From NCBI RefSeq assembly GCF_005239225.2, contig NC_133300.1, positions 2,881,875 to 2,945,874 of the forward strand: DNA of 64,000 nt, read 5' to 3'. Under the pieces are notes generated by a model. The model made no database searches and was not told the origin of the DNA. It worked only from the letters and a program-made list of their open reading frames with translations. Of this stretch, positions 36,570-49,008 are shown piece after piece; the stretch's first letter is position 1, and each line of letters opens with the position of its first letter. This DNA is from Populus alba (Eukaryota > Streptophyta > Magnoliopsida > Malpighiales > Salicaceae). Made by a program: the position numbers and the translations under genes.

Positions 36570-36945
36570 AAAACGATATAAAAAAATTAAAAAAATTAAT
36601 TTTAAATAAAAATATTCAAAGAATAATAAAATAACAATGTAGCTCCAACACCAAACAACTTTATTTTTTAAAGTGCCTTTTGTGCTGAAATACATTAAAA
36701 TAATATTTTTTTATTTTTTTAAAAATTATTTTTGAAATCAGCGCATCAAAACGATTCAAAACATATAAAAATAATAATTAATTTTTCACAAAAAAAATTA
36801 AATTTGTTGGAAATACAGGTTGTCCACGTTTCCGAACGCAGCCTAAAGGTTATTTGGTATTGCAGCTACATTGTTATTTTATTATTCTTTGAATATTTTT
36901 ATTTTAAATTAATTTTTTTTTGATATTTTTATATTATTTTGATGT
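36570..36945. mobile_element. Inverted-repeat element interrupted by a MITE-like repeat
   Basis: Arms 36570-36662 and 36843-36945 are inverted copies: read toward each other both give AATATTCAAAGAATAATAAA and ATAACAATGTAGCT. Between them (36663-36842) lies a separate AT-rich MITE-like unit with CTGAAATACATTAAAATAAT and CAGCGCATCAAAACGATTC motifs. Either it is one element with a long loop or a nested insertion. Confidence 0.65.
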
Positions 36946-38109
36946 AATATAAAAAAAATTAATATATTTTTAAGTAAAAAAATATTTTGAAACATAATTT
37001 GTACCATATTCTTAAACATGTATTAAAAATGATGCATTTTCAAGGCTTGAAATAGGAGAGAAGGGGAAATAATATCATCATTTTTATTCAATAAAATACA
37101 AAAATGAATGAATGGCTCATTCTATCAACTATATATAAGAATCGAACAAGGAAAATCTTAAAAATACCCATATATACACATATATAGTTAATTAATACAC
37201 ATTATAAATATTATATAGTTGTACATGTGTCTCGATAAAAAAACGAAAAAGCCATAGCTTATTCTTAACCTAGCTTTTCAAAATACAAAAGCTAAGAAAG
37301 AGCCCACATGATTCAACATGACAAAATCATATCCCAATATGTGAATTGCTGGATTCCAAAACCCCACGTCCATGAGCTATCATAGGCTTGAAGCATGGTA
37401 CTTTGCTGCAAGTGAGACAGATTCCATTTCTGAAAATACTTTTACAGAGCACTTGCGAAGAACACCATTTGTCAAAAAGGGAAGGAGGAGACCTCGCGTG
37501 TTATTGGCTCCCGGCACCATTCATGCACCAGGAATAATCATGAGTGCTCTGTGGAAGAGGGGAAGAGAAGACTTAGATCTGCTTCTGAAATCAAAAGCTC
37601 CTTTTCTGCCATGATTTTCAACAATGGCAGCCATCCTTTTCTGGAGCAAATCTGTATCAATTTCACGTGTTCAAGCTCTCTGTATAACTATTCCTCACTT
37701 TGCTTTTTTGACTACTTACTCCCACTAACCCAACCACTTTTGTCTCGAATCGATCATTACATGACAGGAGGGAGGGTATAATCAAGAAACTTGACTCTTC
37801 GACAACTATTTTCGTGTAATTCTCTTTTAATGGTCTTGTTATTCTCGAACAAGTTCTTCAACTTTAAGATTATATTTTAATGTATTTGTACATTATTTTT
37901 AAAATAGTTATTAAACTATGTTTCGTTTCAATTTCAACAGATAAACTCGAAATCTGTACTAGCTTGGATTGAGGTTTCTTATTATCGCATAGTTTTACAC
38001 ACGAACTCGTTCAAGCCATGACTTAGTTGATTTTGTGAAACTTGAATCAATTTTAAAGATTTTTTTTAATAGTTATATTGTTTTAGGATTGACTTGATGA
38101 TTTGTGGGA

Positions 38110-38320
38110 ATGCTTGAGAGTTTGGTTGTAGTTAGTTTTTAAAGTGTTTTTTCGTGTTAAAATATATCAAAATAATTTTTTATATTTTTTTAAAATTAAT
38201 TTTAAGATCAACGCATCAAAACAATCCAAAGCATAAAAAAATTAATTTTTCAATAAAAAATATTGATTTTTTTTTAAAACATAAATTGTCTCATATTTCC
38301 ACACGCTTATCATTGTCTTA
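38110..38320. mobile_element. MITE-like AT-rich repeat
   Basis: GAGTTTGGTTGTAGTTAG start, a GTGTTAAAATATATCAAAAT block, an AACGCATCAAAACAATCC block and a CATATTTCCACACGC end. Same family as the elements near 10742 and 38690. Confidence 0.5.
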
Positions 38321-38689
38321 AATTAATGCATTCACATATAATAATAATAATTTCTTGATAAAATGAAACGATAAATAATAGAGCATAGAAACTCATTATG
38401 AGAAACAAAATCAGTGACCATCTGGAACGACGATATATATATCCAGCAACAATATAGCTCGATGCTTACCAACTAATGTAAGGATTTCCTTTCTTTGCTG
38501 CAAAGGGAATCCAACTTTGCGTGTTCGATGGCAACTCTTGAAGAACAACTTGTAGCTTCATGATTGGCTTGCCAAAACTAATATCATATACATAATTATC
38601 AATAATTCTTATCGTGTTGGAAAGTTAATATGCCTATATATATACACCCATTAATATCCATTCATGTATATATAATAATGAGCTCCTAT

Positions 38690-38890
38690 ACTCTATTAAA
38701 AGCGTATCAGATAGCAGTGTGGTTGTAGTTGCTTTTCAAAGTATTTTTTACTCGGAAATATATTAAAATAATACTATTTTAGTTTTAAAAAATTATTTTT
38801 GACATTAGTGTATCAAAATGTTAATTTAAAATAAAAATAAAATTAATCTTTTTTAAAAACACTTTTAAAACATAAAAACAAACAATATCT
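38690..38890. mobile_element. MITE-like AT-rich repeat
   Basis: CAGTGTGGTTGTAGTTGC start, CTTTTCAAAGTATTTTTTAC, AAATATATTAAAATAAT, TAGTGTATCAAAATG and an AACACTTTTAAAACATAAA end; the clearest copy of the recurring family in the window. Confidence 0.6.
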
Positions 38891-39225
38891 AAATATATAA
38901 CTCATTCTATTAATGTATAAAGATATAAAAAACCAAATCAATCTAGGTTTATTGTTTTTTCAACTCCATCTAGTTTAAATTTCTTCTCAAATCTTTTTTG
39001 TTTGTTTGTTTTTTAAACTCTTACTAATTTAAATTTCTTCTCAAATCTTTTTGAAAAACAAATAAATAAATTCTGTAAAGATGTCCCTTGCATCCTGGTG
39101 AATGATGACACTAACAGCTAGCATGCATAATTTCAGTAGTTAATTACATGATGCCCAGGCAAGAAAAGTCCCATATCGCCATTGTTAAGCTTTTCAAAGT
39201 TCAAACTTGGAAGCGTTTGGACATC

Positions 39226-39366
39226 ATGCAGAGGGCAAGGCCCCAGCTAGCAAGCATGCTAGCATGCATGCTTTTCATTGTTTTCCTCTCATCATGCTTT
39301 TCTTCCCTGGCCAATGACAGGCATGCATGTTTTTCATTGTATTCTCTCGACTCTCTTTCACATTGA
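39226..39366 (+). CDS. Possible small secreted-type peptide (46 aa), unconfirmed
   Basis: ATG at 39226 opens 46 codons: basic start MQRARPQ, hydrophobic stretch LASMLACMLFIVFLSSCFSS, then Leu-Ala-Asn before a short Cys-containing tail. This looks like a signal peptide with a possible cleavage after SSLA, but the mature part would be under 20 residues. The underlying DNA is full of GCATGC repeats, so a chance open frame is quite possible. The frame is also open upstream to another ATG (39148). Confidence 0.15.
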   Translation: MQRARPQLASMLACMLFIVFLSSCFSSLANDRHACFSLYSLDSLSH

Positions 39367-39405
39367 CCCCTCTGCAGTACTTTACTTTACTGTTACAAAG
39401 TTTCT

Positions 39406-39439
<34 letters not shown>

Positions 39440-39499
39440 TCTTTTTTAGAATTTAATGTACACAACTGCTTTGTCTTTATATTTTAAAAGAATTTTTAA

Positions 39500-39665
39500 A
39501 AACAATTGAATTTTTTATTTTATTTTCTTGTTTTAAATTAAATGTTTTTTAATATTTTTTAATGTGTTGATGTTAAGAATATATTTTAAAAATTATATTG
39601 ATACATTTTCAAGTAAAAAATACTTTCAAAAGCAACCCCTAACCACAATATCGAACGAGCTTTAT
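39500..39665. mobile_element. MITE-like AT-rich repeat, reverse orientation
   Basis: Contains TTTTAATGTGTTGATGTTAA, TTTCAAGTAAAAAATAC, CTTTCAAAAGCAACC and a CTAACCACAATATCGAACG end: the reverse complement of the motif order of the copy at 38690. Confidence 0.5.
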
Positions 39666-40574
39666 AATGCCCAGCTAGTTCTGATAGTAATCTCGGGACT
39701 TGACTTGAGCCTTCTTATATATATATATATTTTAATTTTTTCACTAAAATAACATTTTTAAAAGTTTTTTTAAAGAATAAAACAATTTTATTTCAAGGTT
39801 TTGTTTTTTAAAAAAAACATTGATGATGGTGAACTCACCCTAGTGTCCATAATCTTGTATTTTCACATTGATATATTTTTATATTCCCTCATGGTTTTGT
39901 AAACCCTGCATTTGCATCTTATAATTGAATTAGTATGTCTAGAGAATGATTCAAGTTAATCTAAAATTACATTCATTTCAAGATTTTTTTAAAAGGAGTC
40001 AAATATTATTTTATTTTAAAAAAAATATATATAAACCAAGTCTTGATTATATCAATTTAATTTTATATAATGTTTTTCCACCCAATCTAGCTATTCATGT
40101 GGATAAACATATAAAATGCAATCCAATAAAATAAAAGTTAGGAAGCAAACAGTGGGATTGATAATTAAATGCTAACTCTTTAATGAGATTGGATTTGGTG
40201 GCACTATTTAGTCATGTAATTGAATATATTTTATTGGTTAACTACAAACCTAATTGAAGAACCCTAGTCTTCAATGTAGGCATAGAATGAAAGAAACATC
40301 CAAAATTCTTTCTTCTATTGCCTTTCCTACTGACTCCGTAGTTTCCATTGATCCCATGCAAGCTAACATGTAGGCCTCACTTTTTGTCCCAAGAAAATCC
40401 AAGACCCCAAAATCTTTTAAAGTTAATTATAACTTAGTCCCTGTAGTTTATCAAAACTAATTTATTGGTCTTCATGATTTTAAAAGCTATGTCTTCAACC
40501 CTCATGTGTTTTTTTTTGCTGGTCTTTGTCTAGAGATTTAAGGCGCCCAACACAAATCTAAAACTATTTTAAAG

Positions 40575-40760
40575 ATATTTTAGAGTGTGATAATGGTTAT
40601 TTTTAAAAGTGTTTTTTTCACTTGAAAATATATTAAAATAATATTTTTTATATTAATATATCAAAATGATATGAAAATACCAAAAATATTAAATTGAAGC
40701 AAATAAAAAACTTTAATTCTTTATAAAAATATTTTTAAAACATAGAAATAATCAATCAAT
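40575..40760. mobile_element. MITE-like AT-rich repeat near the HSL1-type promoter
   Basis: GAGTGTGATAATGGTTATTT start, a CTTGAAAATATATTAAAATA block, a TATATCAAAATGATATG block and an AAACATAGAAATAATC end. It lies about 280 bp upstream of the kinase start codon, so it may sit in the promoter. Confidence 0.5.
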
Positions 40761-40879
40761 TTTAGGTTTGCATCATGTCATATTTCAGCTGAAAGCACTG
40801 GACCCATGACCCTAATTTTTCAAACAAAGTTAGGTGGGGTTCATGTTTGCCACCTTTGCTATGGATTATTTAACTATTT

Positions 40880-41040
40880 GTAATCATATAAGAACTGTTT
40901 CATTTGATTTGATAAAATTTAGGGACTGATCTTATAGTTTACTCCATCTTCCCCTTCAAAACCCAAATCTCTCAAGGCTCAAACCTCAACACTTTCCATT
41001 TTCCCTCTCTTTCTCTCTCTAAAATAACAAAGGGCAAGAC
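40880..41040 (+). promoter_or_regulatory. Core promoter and CT-rich leader of the HSL1-type gene
   Basis: A weak TATA-like CATATAAGAAC lies at about 40886-40896, and TCTCTCTTTCTCTCTCT lies just before the start codon. The transcription start is not determinable from sequence. Confidence 0.35.
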
Positions 41041-44000
41041 ATGTTTTTCTACCTTTCCGTTCTCTTTCTCTCTCTACTCTTCACATCCAACTCACTGAAC
41101 CAGGACGGCCTGTTTCTCCAGCGAGTCAAACTCGGTCTCTCCGACCCAGCTCATTCCCTCTCTTCTTGGAACGACAGGGACGACACTCCCTGCAACTGGT
41201 ATGGTATCACATGCGACAACTCGACTCACCGAGTCAGTTCAGTGGACCTTTCCAGCTCGGAGCTCATGGGACCCTTCCCTTACTTCCTTTGCCGCCTCCC
41301 CTTTTTGACGTCGATCAATCTGTTGAACAATTCCATCAACTCATCTCTCACCGATGACATTGCCAACTGTCAGAATCTCGAGAGCCTTGACCTGAGTGAC
41401 AATCTCTTGGTGGGCTCCATTCCCGCGTCACTGTCCGAGTTGAGAAACCTCAAGCAACTCAATTTGGAGTATAACAACTTTTCCGGTGTTATTCCGGCGA
41501 AGTTCGGTCTGTTCCAGAAACTGGAGCGGATTTCACTTGCTGGGAACCTGCTCACTGGGTCCATACCGAGTGAGCTTGGTAACATTTCCACTCTCCAGTA
41601 TCTTCTAGTGGGTTATAACCCTTTTGCACCGAGTAGGATACCGAGTCAGTTCGGTAACTTGAGTAACCTGGTGGATCTCTGGCTAGCTAATTGTAACCTT
41701 GCGGGTCCGATTCCTGAGAGTTTAAGCAAGCTAACTCGGCTGACCAATCTTGATTTCTCATTGAATCGACTAACTGGGTCGATACCGAGCTGGCTTACTG
41801 GATTGAAGAGCATTGAGCAAATTGAGCTCTATAACAACTCCTTATCAGGTGGATTGCCTCTGGGATTTTCGAATTTGACCATGCTGAGAAGATTTGATGC
41901 CTCAACGAACCAGTTAAACGGGACAATCCCTACTCAGTTGACTCAGTTGGAGCTCGAGTCCCTGAACTTGTTTGAGAACAGACTTGTAGGGACTCTGCCA
42001 GAGAGCATAGCAAACTCACCAAATTTGTATGAACTCAAATTGTTCAATAATGAACTTACCGGTGAGTTACCAAGTCAGCTCGGGCTTAACTCACCATTGA
42101 AGTGGTTAGATGTTTCGTACAATAAATTCTCCGGTAACATACCGGGGAATTTGTGTGCAAAAGGTAAGTTGGAGGACTTGATTTTGATTTACAATTCGTT
42201 TTCCGGTAAAATCCCGGAGAGCCTGGGAAAATGTGATAGTTTAGGCCGGGTTCGGTTAAGGAATAACGGGTTTACAGGCGCTGTGCCTGAGGGATTCTGG
42301 GGGCTGCCGCAAGTTTACTTGTTTGAACTTGAAGAGAATTCATTTTCCGGGAAAGTCTCTAGTAGGATTGCCTCTGCTTATGATCTATCTGTGTTGAAGA
42401 TTTCGAAAAATAAGTTTTCGGGTAATTTACCAATGGAGATTGGTTTTCTAGGCAAGTTGATTGAGTTTTCGGCGAGTGATAACATGTTTACAGGTCCAAT
42501 TCCGGGGAGTATGGTTAATTTGAGTACCCTGAGCATGCTTGTGCTTGGTGACAATGAATTGTCTGGTGGGTTTCCGGGTGGGATTCAGGGTTGGAAGAGC
42601 TTGAATGAGCTTAATTTGGCGAATAATAAGCTTTCTGGCCCGATCCCGGATGAGATTGGGAGCTTGCAAGTGCTTAATTATCTTGATCTGTCCGGAAATT
42701 ACTTTTCGGGGAAGATTCCGATGCAATTGGAGGATTTGAATCTCAATCTGTTGAACCTGTCGAACAATATGCTTTCGGGGGCGCTCCCTCCACTTTATGC
42801 TAAAGAGATGTATAGGAGTAGCTTTGTGGGAAATCCAGGTTTGTGTGGTGATTTGAAGGATCTTTGCCTGCAGGAGGGTGATTCGAAGAAGCAGAGTTAC
42901 TTGTGGATTCTTCGGTCGACTTTTATACTTGCTGTGGTAGTGTTTGTTGTTGGTGTTGTTTGGTTCTACTTCAAGTACCAGGATTTCAAGAAAGAAAAGG
43001 AAGTTGTTACTATATCGAAGTGGAGATCGTTCCATAAGATTGGTTTTAGTGAATTTGAGATCCTTGATTTTCTTAGAGAAGATAATGTGATTGGAAGTGG
43101 AGCTTCTGGGAAAGTCTACAAGGCAGTGCTTAGCAATGGTGAGACCGTGGCAGTGAAGAAACTAGGTGGAGAGAGCAAGAAAGACAATACAGATGGCAGC
43201 TCTGAAAAGGACGAATTCGAAGCAGAAGTTGAGACTTTGGGGAGGATTAGGCACAAAAACATTGTCAGATTGTGGTGTTGTTGCAATACCGGAGATTGCA
43301 AGCTTCTGGTATACGAATACATGCCAAATGGGAGCTTGGGGGACTTGTTGCATGGCAGCAAGGGAGGCTCGTTGGATTGGCCTACAAGGTACAGGATAGC
43401 TTTGGATGCAGCTGAGGGCTTGTCTTATTTGCATCATGATTGTGTTCCTCCGATTGTTCATCGGGATGTAAAATCGAACAACATACTGTTAGATGCAGAA
43501 TTTGGTGCCAGGGTTGCCGACTTTGGAGTTGCTAAAGTTGTTCAAGGAGTCAACAAAGGAACAGAATCAATGTCTGTTATTGCAGGCTCCTGCGGCTATA
43601 TTGCACCAGGTATTTCACTTGTGTCCGTATGAACTGTTAATATGAAGTGATCTGATCAAATTAAGCTTAGTTTTCGCTAGCTTTAGCTAATCGTTTAGGC
43701 TCTAAATCATTACTGTAATTGAATTTGTCTGAACTTGATTTGATGCAGAATATGCATACACTCTCAGAGTGAACGAGAAGAGCGACATCTATAGTTTCGG
43801 GGTGGTCATATTAGAGTTGGTGACAGGCAGGCTCCCCGTAGATCCAGAGTTCGGAGAGAAAGACCTGGTGAAATGGGTTTGCACCACCTTAGACCAGAAC
43901 GGGATGGATCATGTAATCGACCCCAAGCTCGATTCACGTTACAGGGATGAGATTTCCATGGTTCTCGATATCGGTCTCCGATGCACAAGCTCATTTCCCA

Positions 44001-44161
44001 TCGGCCGCCCCTCAATGCGGAGGGTGGTGAAAATGTTGCAGGAAGCTGGCATGGGAGAGAAGCCTACAGCCGACAAGAACGATGAGAAGCCCTCTCCTTG
44101 TTACCATGAAGAAGTCTCCGATCAGGGAAGTTTAGTTCAAGAATTTAGAGTTCAGACTTGA
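41041..44161 (+). CDS. HSL1: LRR receptor-like kinase, HAESA-LIKE1 type
   Basis: Plasma-membrane receptor kinase of LRR subfamily XI; HAESA/HSL1 proteins bind IDA- and CEP-type peptides and control abscission and related processes. Two exons: 41041-43609 (donor CCAG|GTATTT) and 43749-44161 (acceptor GATGCAG), 993 residues. Signal peptide (residues 1-18), LRRNT with the CNWYGITC cysteine pair (about 51-58), about 20 LRRs with LxGxIP repeats, a NPGLCGD cap, a transmembrane segment (about residues 624-645, LAVVVFVVGVVWFYF), then the kinase: GSGASGKV loop, VAVKKL lysine, HRDVKSNN catalytic loop, DFGVAK, GSCGYIAPEYAY (the intron splits the APE Glu). RD kinase with all key residues, so probably active. 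The single intron in the activation segment is as expected for the family. ATG at 41041 follows a CT-rich leader. Confidence 0.96.
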
Positions 44162-47100
44162 CTGAAGTAGCAGCAGCTAGAGAGCACCTCGACTGAATCT
44201 TCATCCATGGCCTCGTGGTGTTTGATTTCTAGGGGAAAAGGGAAAGTGATTGATGTAACTATATGAGGTAGATTCAACATGCCATTGTTGAAAAGTATAG
44301 CTATGTTAAGACCACAGCTTAAGATGTCAGAAAGATTGTAACTGTCTAGTACTATTTTAGTTGGTGCTATCCTCTTTGGTTAGGTAATTGTAACATGCAG
44401 GGCATGTTTGTTAAAATGTGATAAATGAAGTTTTTTTTTTTTTTTTTAAATGTATTTTTTTTAAAAAAATGTTTTAATACCTAACACCCACATGAAAATC
44501 AGCCTGGTCAAATTTCAAACATCTTTTCATTAGTATCAGCTGTTCTGCAATTTTATAAAAATAGCTTGTTTATATGTTTATAATTGTTTTTTAAATAATT
44601 TTTTTGTATTAAAATACATATTAATGATATTTTTTTAATTTTTTAAAAAATTATTTTTAATATCAATATATTAAAATGATTTAAAAATACTAAAAAATAT
44701 ATTAATTTAAAATAAATTAAAAATTAAAAAATTAAAATTTTTTAAAATACTTTAAAAATATAGAAACAAATCATAGAAAATTCGAGGAGATTCAATCTTT
44801 TTGTCTCCCATTTGGATCTTCCTTCCCTCTCCTTGTTATTTGCTACATTGGCTTAGCTGGAGCATGTCAAGACGGGAATCAAAATTCGATTTTTTTTTTT
44901 CAAAAAAATTATTTAAAATAATTTGAAATAATATTATTTTTGAAATAAATATAATTTATTTGCAAGCTAGGTAAACGCAGAAGGGTGCCGATGGAGATAG
45001 CTGAAATATTCGAAGCAGCAGGAGACAACTTTGGTAATTGAATGGAGAGAGGTGAAGGAAGGTGCTTGTCATGGCCGTTCCTCATTTAAGAGAAATGGGC
45101 CTCTTCTCCATTAAAGCGAAGCTTTGTAGGTGGGGGCTGGTGAAAGACCGACGACTATGTGCTTCTCCGGAAAATGACAACACTGACTCCTCTACTTCTT
45201 ATTTCCACGAGTATTAAATGATGGACCGTGTTTGGACTGCAATTATGCCCTTCTACTATAAAGTTATTCAACTCGGTGGGTTAATTGGGCCATCCCAAAA
45301 TCTAATCTTCTGTGTTTTAAATTAAATTTGATTAAATAATTTTGATTTTTAGTTGATTTTTTTTAATACTTTCATTCTTTTGGTGTAGTGTCGTTTAGAG
45401 TATATTTGATAATTAATAGCAATTGTTTTTTAAAAAATATTTTTTATTAGAAATGCATCGAATTATTTTTTTAAAATTTTATTTTTGGTATCGGTATATT
45501 ACAATTATCTAAATACAAAAAATATTAATTTAAAAAAATTTTATTTTTAATAAAATACTTTTTAACTACAAAAACAAACCGCTTTTTAGTCTTCTTCTCT
45601 CTAAAAATCATTTGTTTGGGGCTCCTTTGAATTGTTTTATAATCAAAAACTAATAGAGAACTCATTTTTCTCTTTTTTAATTATTTATACTCACTTTTTT
45701 TCCTTAAAAGCAACAAAAGCTTTTTTTTTTTTGGCACTAGCCCATTTAGAGCTCTTTTTGTTCATAAGCCCATTAATGTGAAAAGCCCAATTTTTGAAAC
45801 TTTTTGTTTCGTATTTTTGTAAAAAAATAGTTTTTTTTTTTTTTTAAATTATTATGTAGAGAACTCATTTTTCTCACTCGTTTTTTCCCTTAAAAGCACA
45901 CAAGAAACTTGGTTTTTTAGGCATCTCTAGCCCATTTAGCCCAGCTTTTTTTGTTCATAAGCCCATTATCAATTGTGAAAAGCCCAATTTTCTCTAAAGT
46001 TTAATGAAACTTTTTGTATGGCAACACAGTTGACTGTATTTTTGCAAAAAAAAATATTTTTTAGATTATTTTAAATTATTTTGATATCCTAATATTAAAA
46101 ATAAATTATAAAAAAATATTTTAATATATTTCTAAAAAAAAACACTCATTACTGTAAAACCAAAAACTAGCAAATTATATAATTATCAATGAAGTGTTGG
46201 TCTAGCGGTTAAAATATTATTATATTCCTGCAAGGGTGAGAATACAAGTTTCAATCCCCAAAAAATATACTTATTGGAAGGGACATTTATAAACACTGAA
46301 TAAGACTAGTTTCATCCTTTAAAATAGTGCGAAAATTCTCTATTAAAAACAAAAAAAAGCTAAGTACACAACTACTATGCTAAACATGCCTACAGGGAAA
46401 AAAAAAAACACATGCTTGACCCTTTTATCTTTCTTTTATTCTTTATTCCAGGCGAACTTAAAAAATGACCATGACGTAGAACATTGACATAATCCTGCAT
46501 CTTTTGTACGGACATGATTTGATTTTACTAATTAAGCTTCCTAACTACAACAATTACATATAATAAATTATGGGATGGCATGTTTATAAGCACAACCTTA
46601 ACCAAATGTAGCATATGTTTGTACGGACATATCTTGTTTGATAATTAAAACAAATAGTTATATTCATCTTTTTGTAATTAGATTACAATATCAAAATATA
46701 TGAGATGAAAATAATATCCCTTTATATTTCATATTTTGCAGAAACACACACACACACACACATATATATTATGTTTTTATTGTATTTCTTTGTTTTTTGT
46801 CCTAAAACATTAATTAAACGCAACCCAAGAAACTGAAAGATTTATAATATTGATTTATCAAGATTCAAACCTTAATCTAAGTGAAATTCCATGGTTAGAC
46901 CAACCCCTTCAAATTAAATAAATAAAGCATCAACTCAAAGTAATTGATTTAGCAAAAGAACTCGCAAAGAGTGGGGCAGATGATACCTTGATACTTGGAC
47001 TAGGAATATTCAAAGGAGGAAATATTGCTGTATATATTTTTACTTAATTATGCGCACATCTCTTTCACTTTATGTTGTAAGCTGGCAATAAATTAATACA

Positions 47101-48303
47101 CAACACAAGAATGGTCTTTATGCTTTCATTTTCTTTTCTCACAAGAAGGTAGATTTTGGCTTTTAACCTAAACGAATATTGCTTGAGTTAGAGAACACAA
47201 GTATCGTAAAGGGCACCACAAATTCCTACAGCCTCGTGATGCACGTTTTGTTCTTCAAAATCTAGGGGAAATTCATTAATTGAAGGTCGGATCTGTAGGT
47301 CGAATTTCCTTTTTTCTTTTTAATGGAATTTGATGAAAGATATTGTAGCAATAATTTAAAAGTAAAGTAAGTTTATGCGTTTTAATGGGTTTTTCCCAAG
47401 CTAACAGGGTTGCAGGCCAACCTGAATTTTTAAACAAGTTATATCGGATAAATATATTTTTTTTATTGAAATTTAATTTAATCTAAATTTTAAGTTATCT
47501 AATTATGAGTCGATCCATCAAATTAAATTAGGTTTTAAAATAATATCGTAAAAGATGATTAAAAATAAATATTTATATATAGGAAGTACATAAATGTTAC
47601 AAATATTCCAATGGTGCAAGAAATTTGTGTTGTCATTTGTTTTATTAAATTGTTCTCTCTTTTTTTTATAGGAATGTTATAATACAAGGACATATAATTA
47701 ATTCAGCTCAATAAATCTTTTGGGTTTTTTTTTTTTTTTTTTTTTTTTTTTTCATGGAACAAGGGGCTGTACCAAATATGGAGCACTGTGCCTGTGTCAT
47801 GCATGTAGGTAAGGGGCAAAAAACTAAGGAATTTAGCTGAGAAAGAGGTTGTCAATTTACTTTGATAGATAGGTTCCTTGCTTTACATGAGAAGTCTACG
47901 TGAAGAAATGGAATTATATATTTGGTTGGACGATGGCTCTCTTAATATTTATTAATTATTATTTCATTTTATCCTATGATATTAAATCTATCTCTTGAAT
48001 AAACAGGTTGAATTAATATTTAATTAACTTGATATATCAAGTCTACGGGTTAAATTGATATTTAATTAACTTAATATATCAAGTTGTTCTAATCAAAATT
48101 TAATTTGATATTTTTTAAAATAATATTACTTTGATTTTTTTAAAATATTGATTTAGATTAATCATGTGGTTTTATAATTTGAATCAAATTTTGAGTTAGG
48201 TTTAATAATTATTATTTTATCAGTTTCTTTCTTATTTATTTTTTTCAATATTAAGGAGTTTATACATTAGCTTTGTTCACACTCTAGGTTGACATTGGAG
48301 CTG

Positions 48304-48340
<37 letters not shown>

Positions 48341-48800
48341 GAGGTGGTGAAATAGCTCTCACGCATCAGATTGCCCCATCTCCACTCAACCCTAACTAGC
48401 CATGATTAATATTTTATTTTATTTTAGTTTTTTTATTAATCTTTAAAACTTATTTCAAGAAGAAATTAAAACATGCCTTTAGACGGAGTAAAAAGGACCC
48501 TAAAACTACATTTATTGTCCTACAAGTTTTCATAAGCATCCCATTTACATAAGCACACAACCAAACTTAAGATCCAAGCAACCCTAAAATTTTCCTTTCT
48601 TTGCAACATACTACTACCACTACATTTTTGGAAATTACACCATATTTTGATTTTTTAGGTATACCTCTCTCTCTCTCTCTCTCCTGAGAAAGGACAAAGA
48701 GGTGGTAGCGGGAGGGGGGAGGAGAGGAGAGGAGAGTGTGCATGTTGTCTCATGCAAAAGTGGAGGAGAATTTAATTCCTTCCCTGCCTTAAAGATCAAG
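44162..48800. other. Intergenic region, AT-rich, with SINE, MITE and microsatellites
   Basis: The 3' UTR of the kinase probably occupies the first 250 bases. Then MITE-like repeats at about 44560-44775, 45395-45590 and 46040-46165, a SINE remnant at 46191-46335, (CA)n at 46744-46763, a T run at 47725-47752, (CT)n at 48308-48338 and 48664-48683. GCCCATTTAG-type short repeats recur at 45740 and 45930. I see no gene. Confidence 0.55.
46191..46335 (+). mobile_element. tRNA-derived SINE remnant
   Basis: Starts GAAGTGTTGGTCTAGCGGTT, a good A-box-containing tRNA-like head, and has a B-box-like AGTTTCAATCCCC about 45 bases on. A SINE-type body follows (TTGGAAGGGACATT). It has no matching acceptor stem, so it is not a tRNA gene. 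Confidence 0.6.
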
Positions 48801-49008
48801 AGCTATTTATGTCTTGAAGAAAGACAATACATGCTTTAGAAGGAGACAAGTTGCTTTTCCTTCTTTTCTTTCAAGCCCTTCGTGTCTCTCCTCCACACAC
48901 ACACACGCATCATACATAGTCTTTGTCTATTTTGGAGTAACAGTTGTCGAGGGAGAGAGCAAGAAAGAAAGGTGTGGAATATATGGGCATAAGAGGAAAC
49001 CAAAGGAA
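48800..49008 (+). promoter_or_regulatory. Probable 5' leader of the NAC gene with a two-codon upstream ORF
   Basis: Purine-rich DNA between a (CT)n tract (48664-48683) and the start codon. An upstream ATG-TCT-TGA lies at 48809-48817. The coding frame stays open upstream of 49009 but has no in-frame ATG, so the N-terminus is not longer unless transcription and splicing differ. Confidence 0.35.

Larger units (their letters stand above)
33321..40880. other. Repeat-rich intergenic region
   Basis: No gene I can support. It holds several MITE-like repeats (34735-34860, 35720-35900, 36570-36945, 38110-38320, 38690-38890, 39500-39665, 40575-40760), an (AT)n run at 36048-36099 and a 32-base T run at 39407-39438. 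Three stretches are less AT-rich and carry short unidentified open frames: 33720-33960, 34390-34680 (68 codons from ATG 34474) and 37310-37800 (80 codons from ATG 37372). Confidence 0.55.

Noticed and set aside
42448..43035. 195-codon frame antisense to the receptor kinase
   Set aside because: Shadow of the LRR/kinase coding sequence; the repetitive His/Ile-rich product reflects codon bias on the other strand.
46191..46265. A tRNA gene suggested by A and B boxes
   Set aside because: No acceptor stem pairing and the spacing is degenerate; it fits a SINE head.
48814..49008. Longer N-terminus for the NAC protein
   Set aside because: The upstream part of the frame begins at TTG and has no ATG before 49009, and MTWCNDC is the conserved family start.
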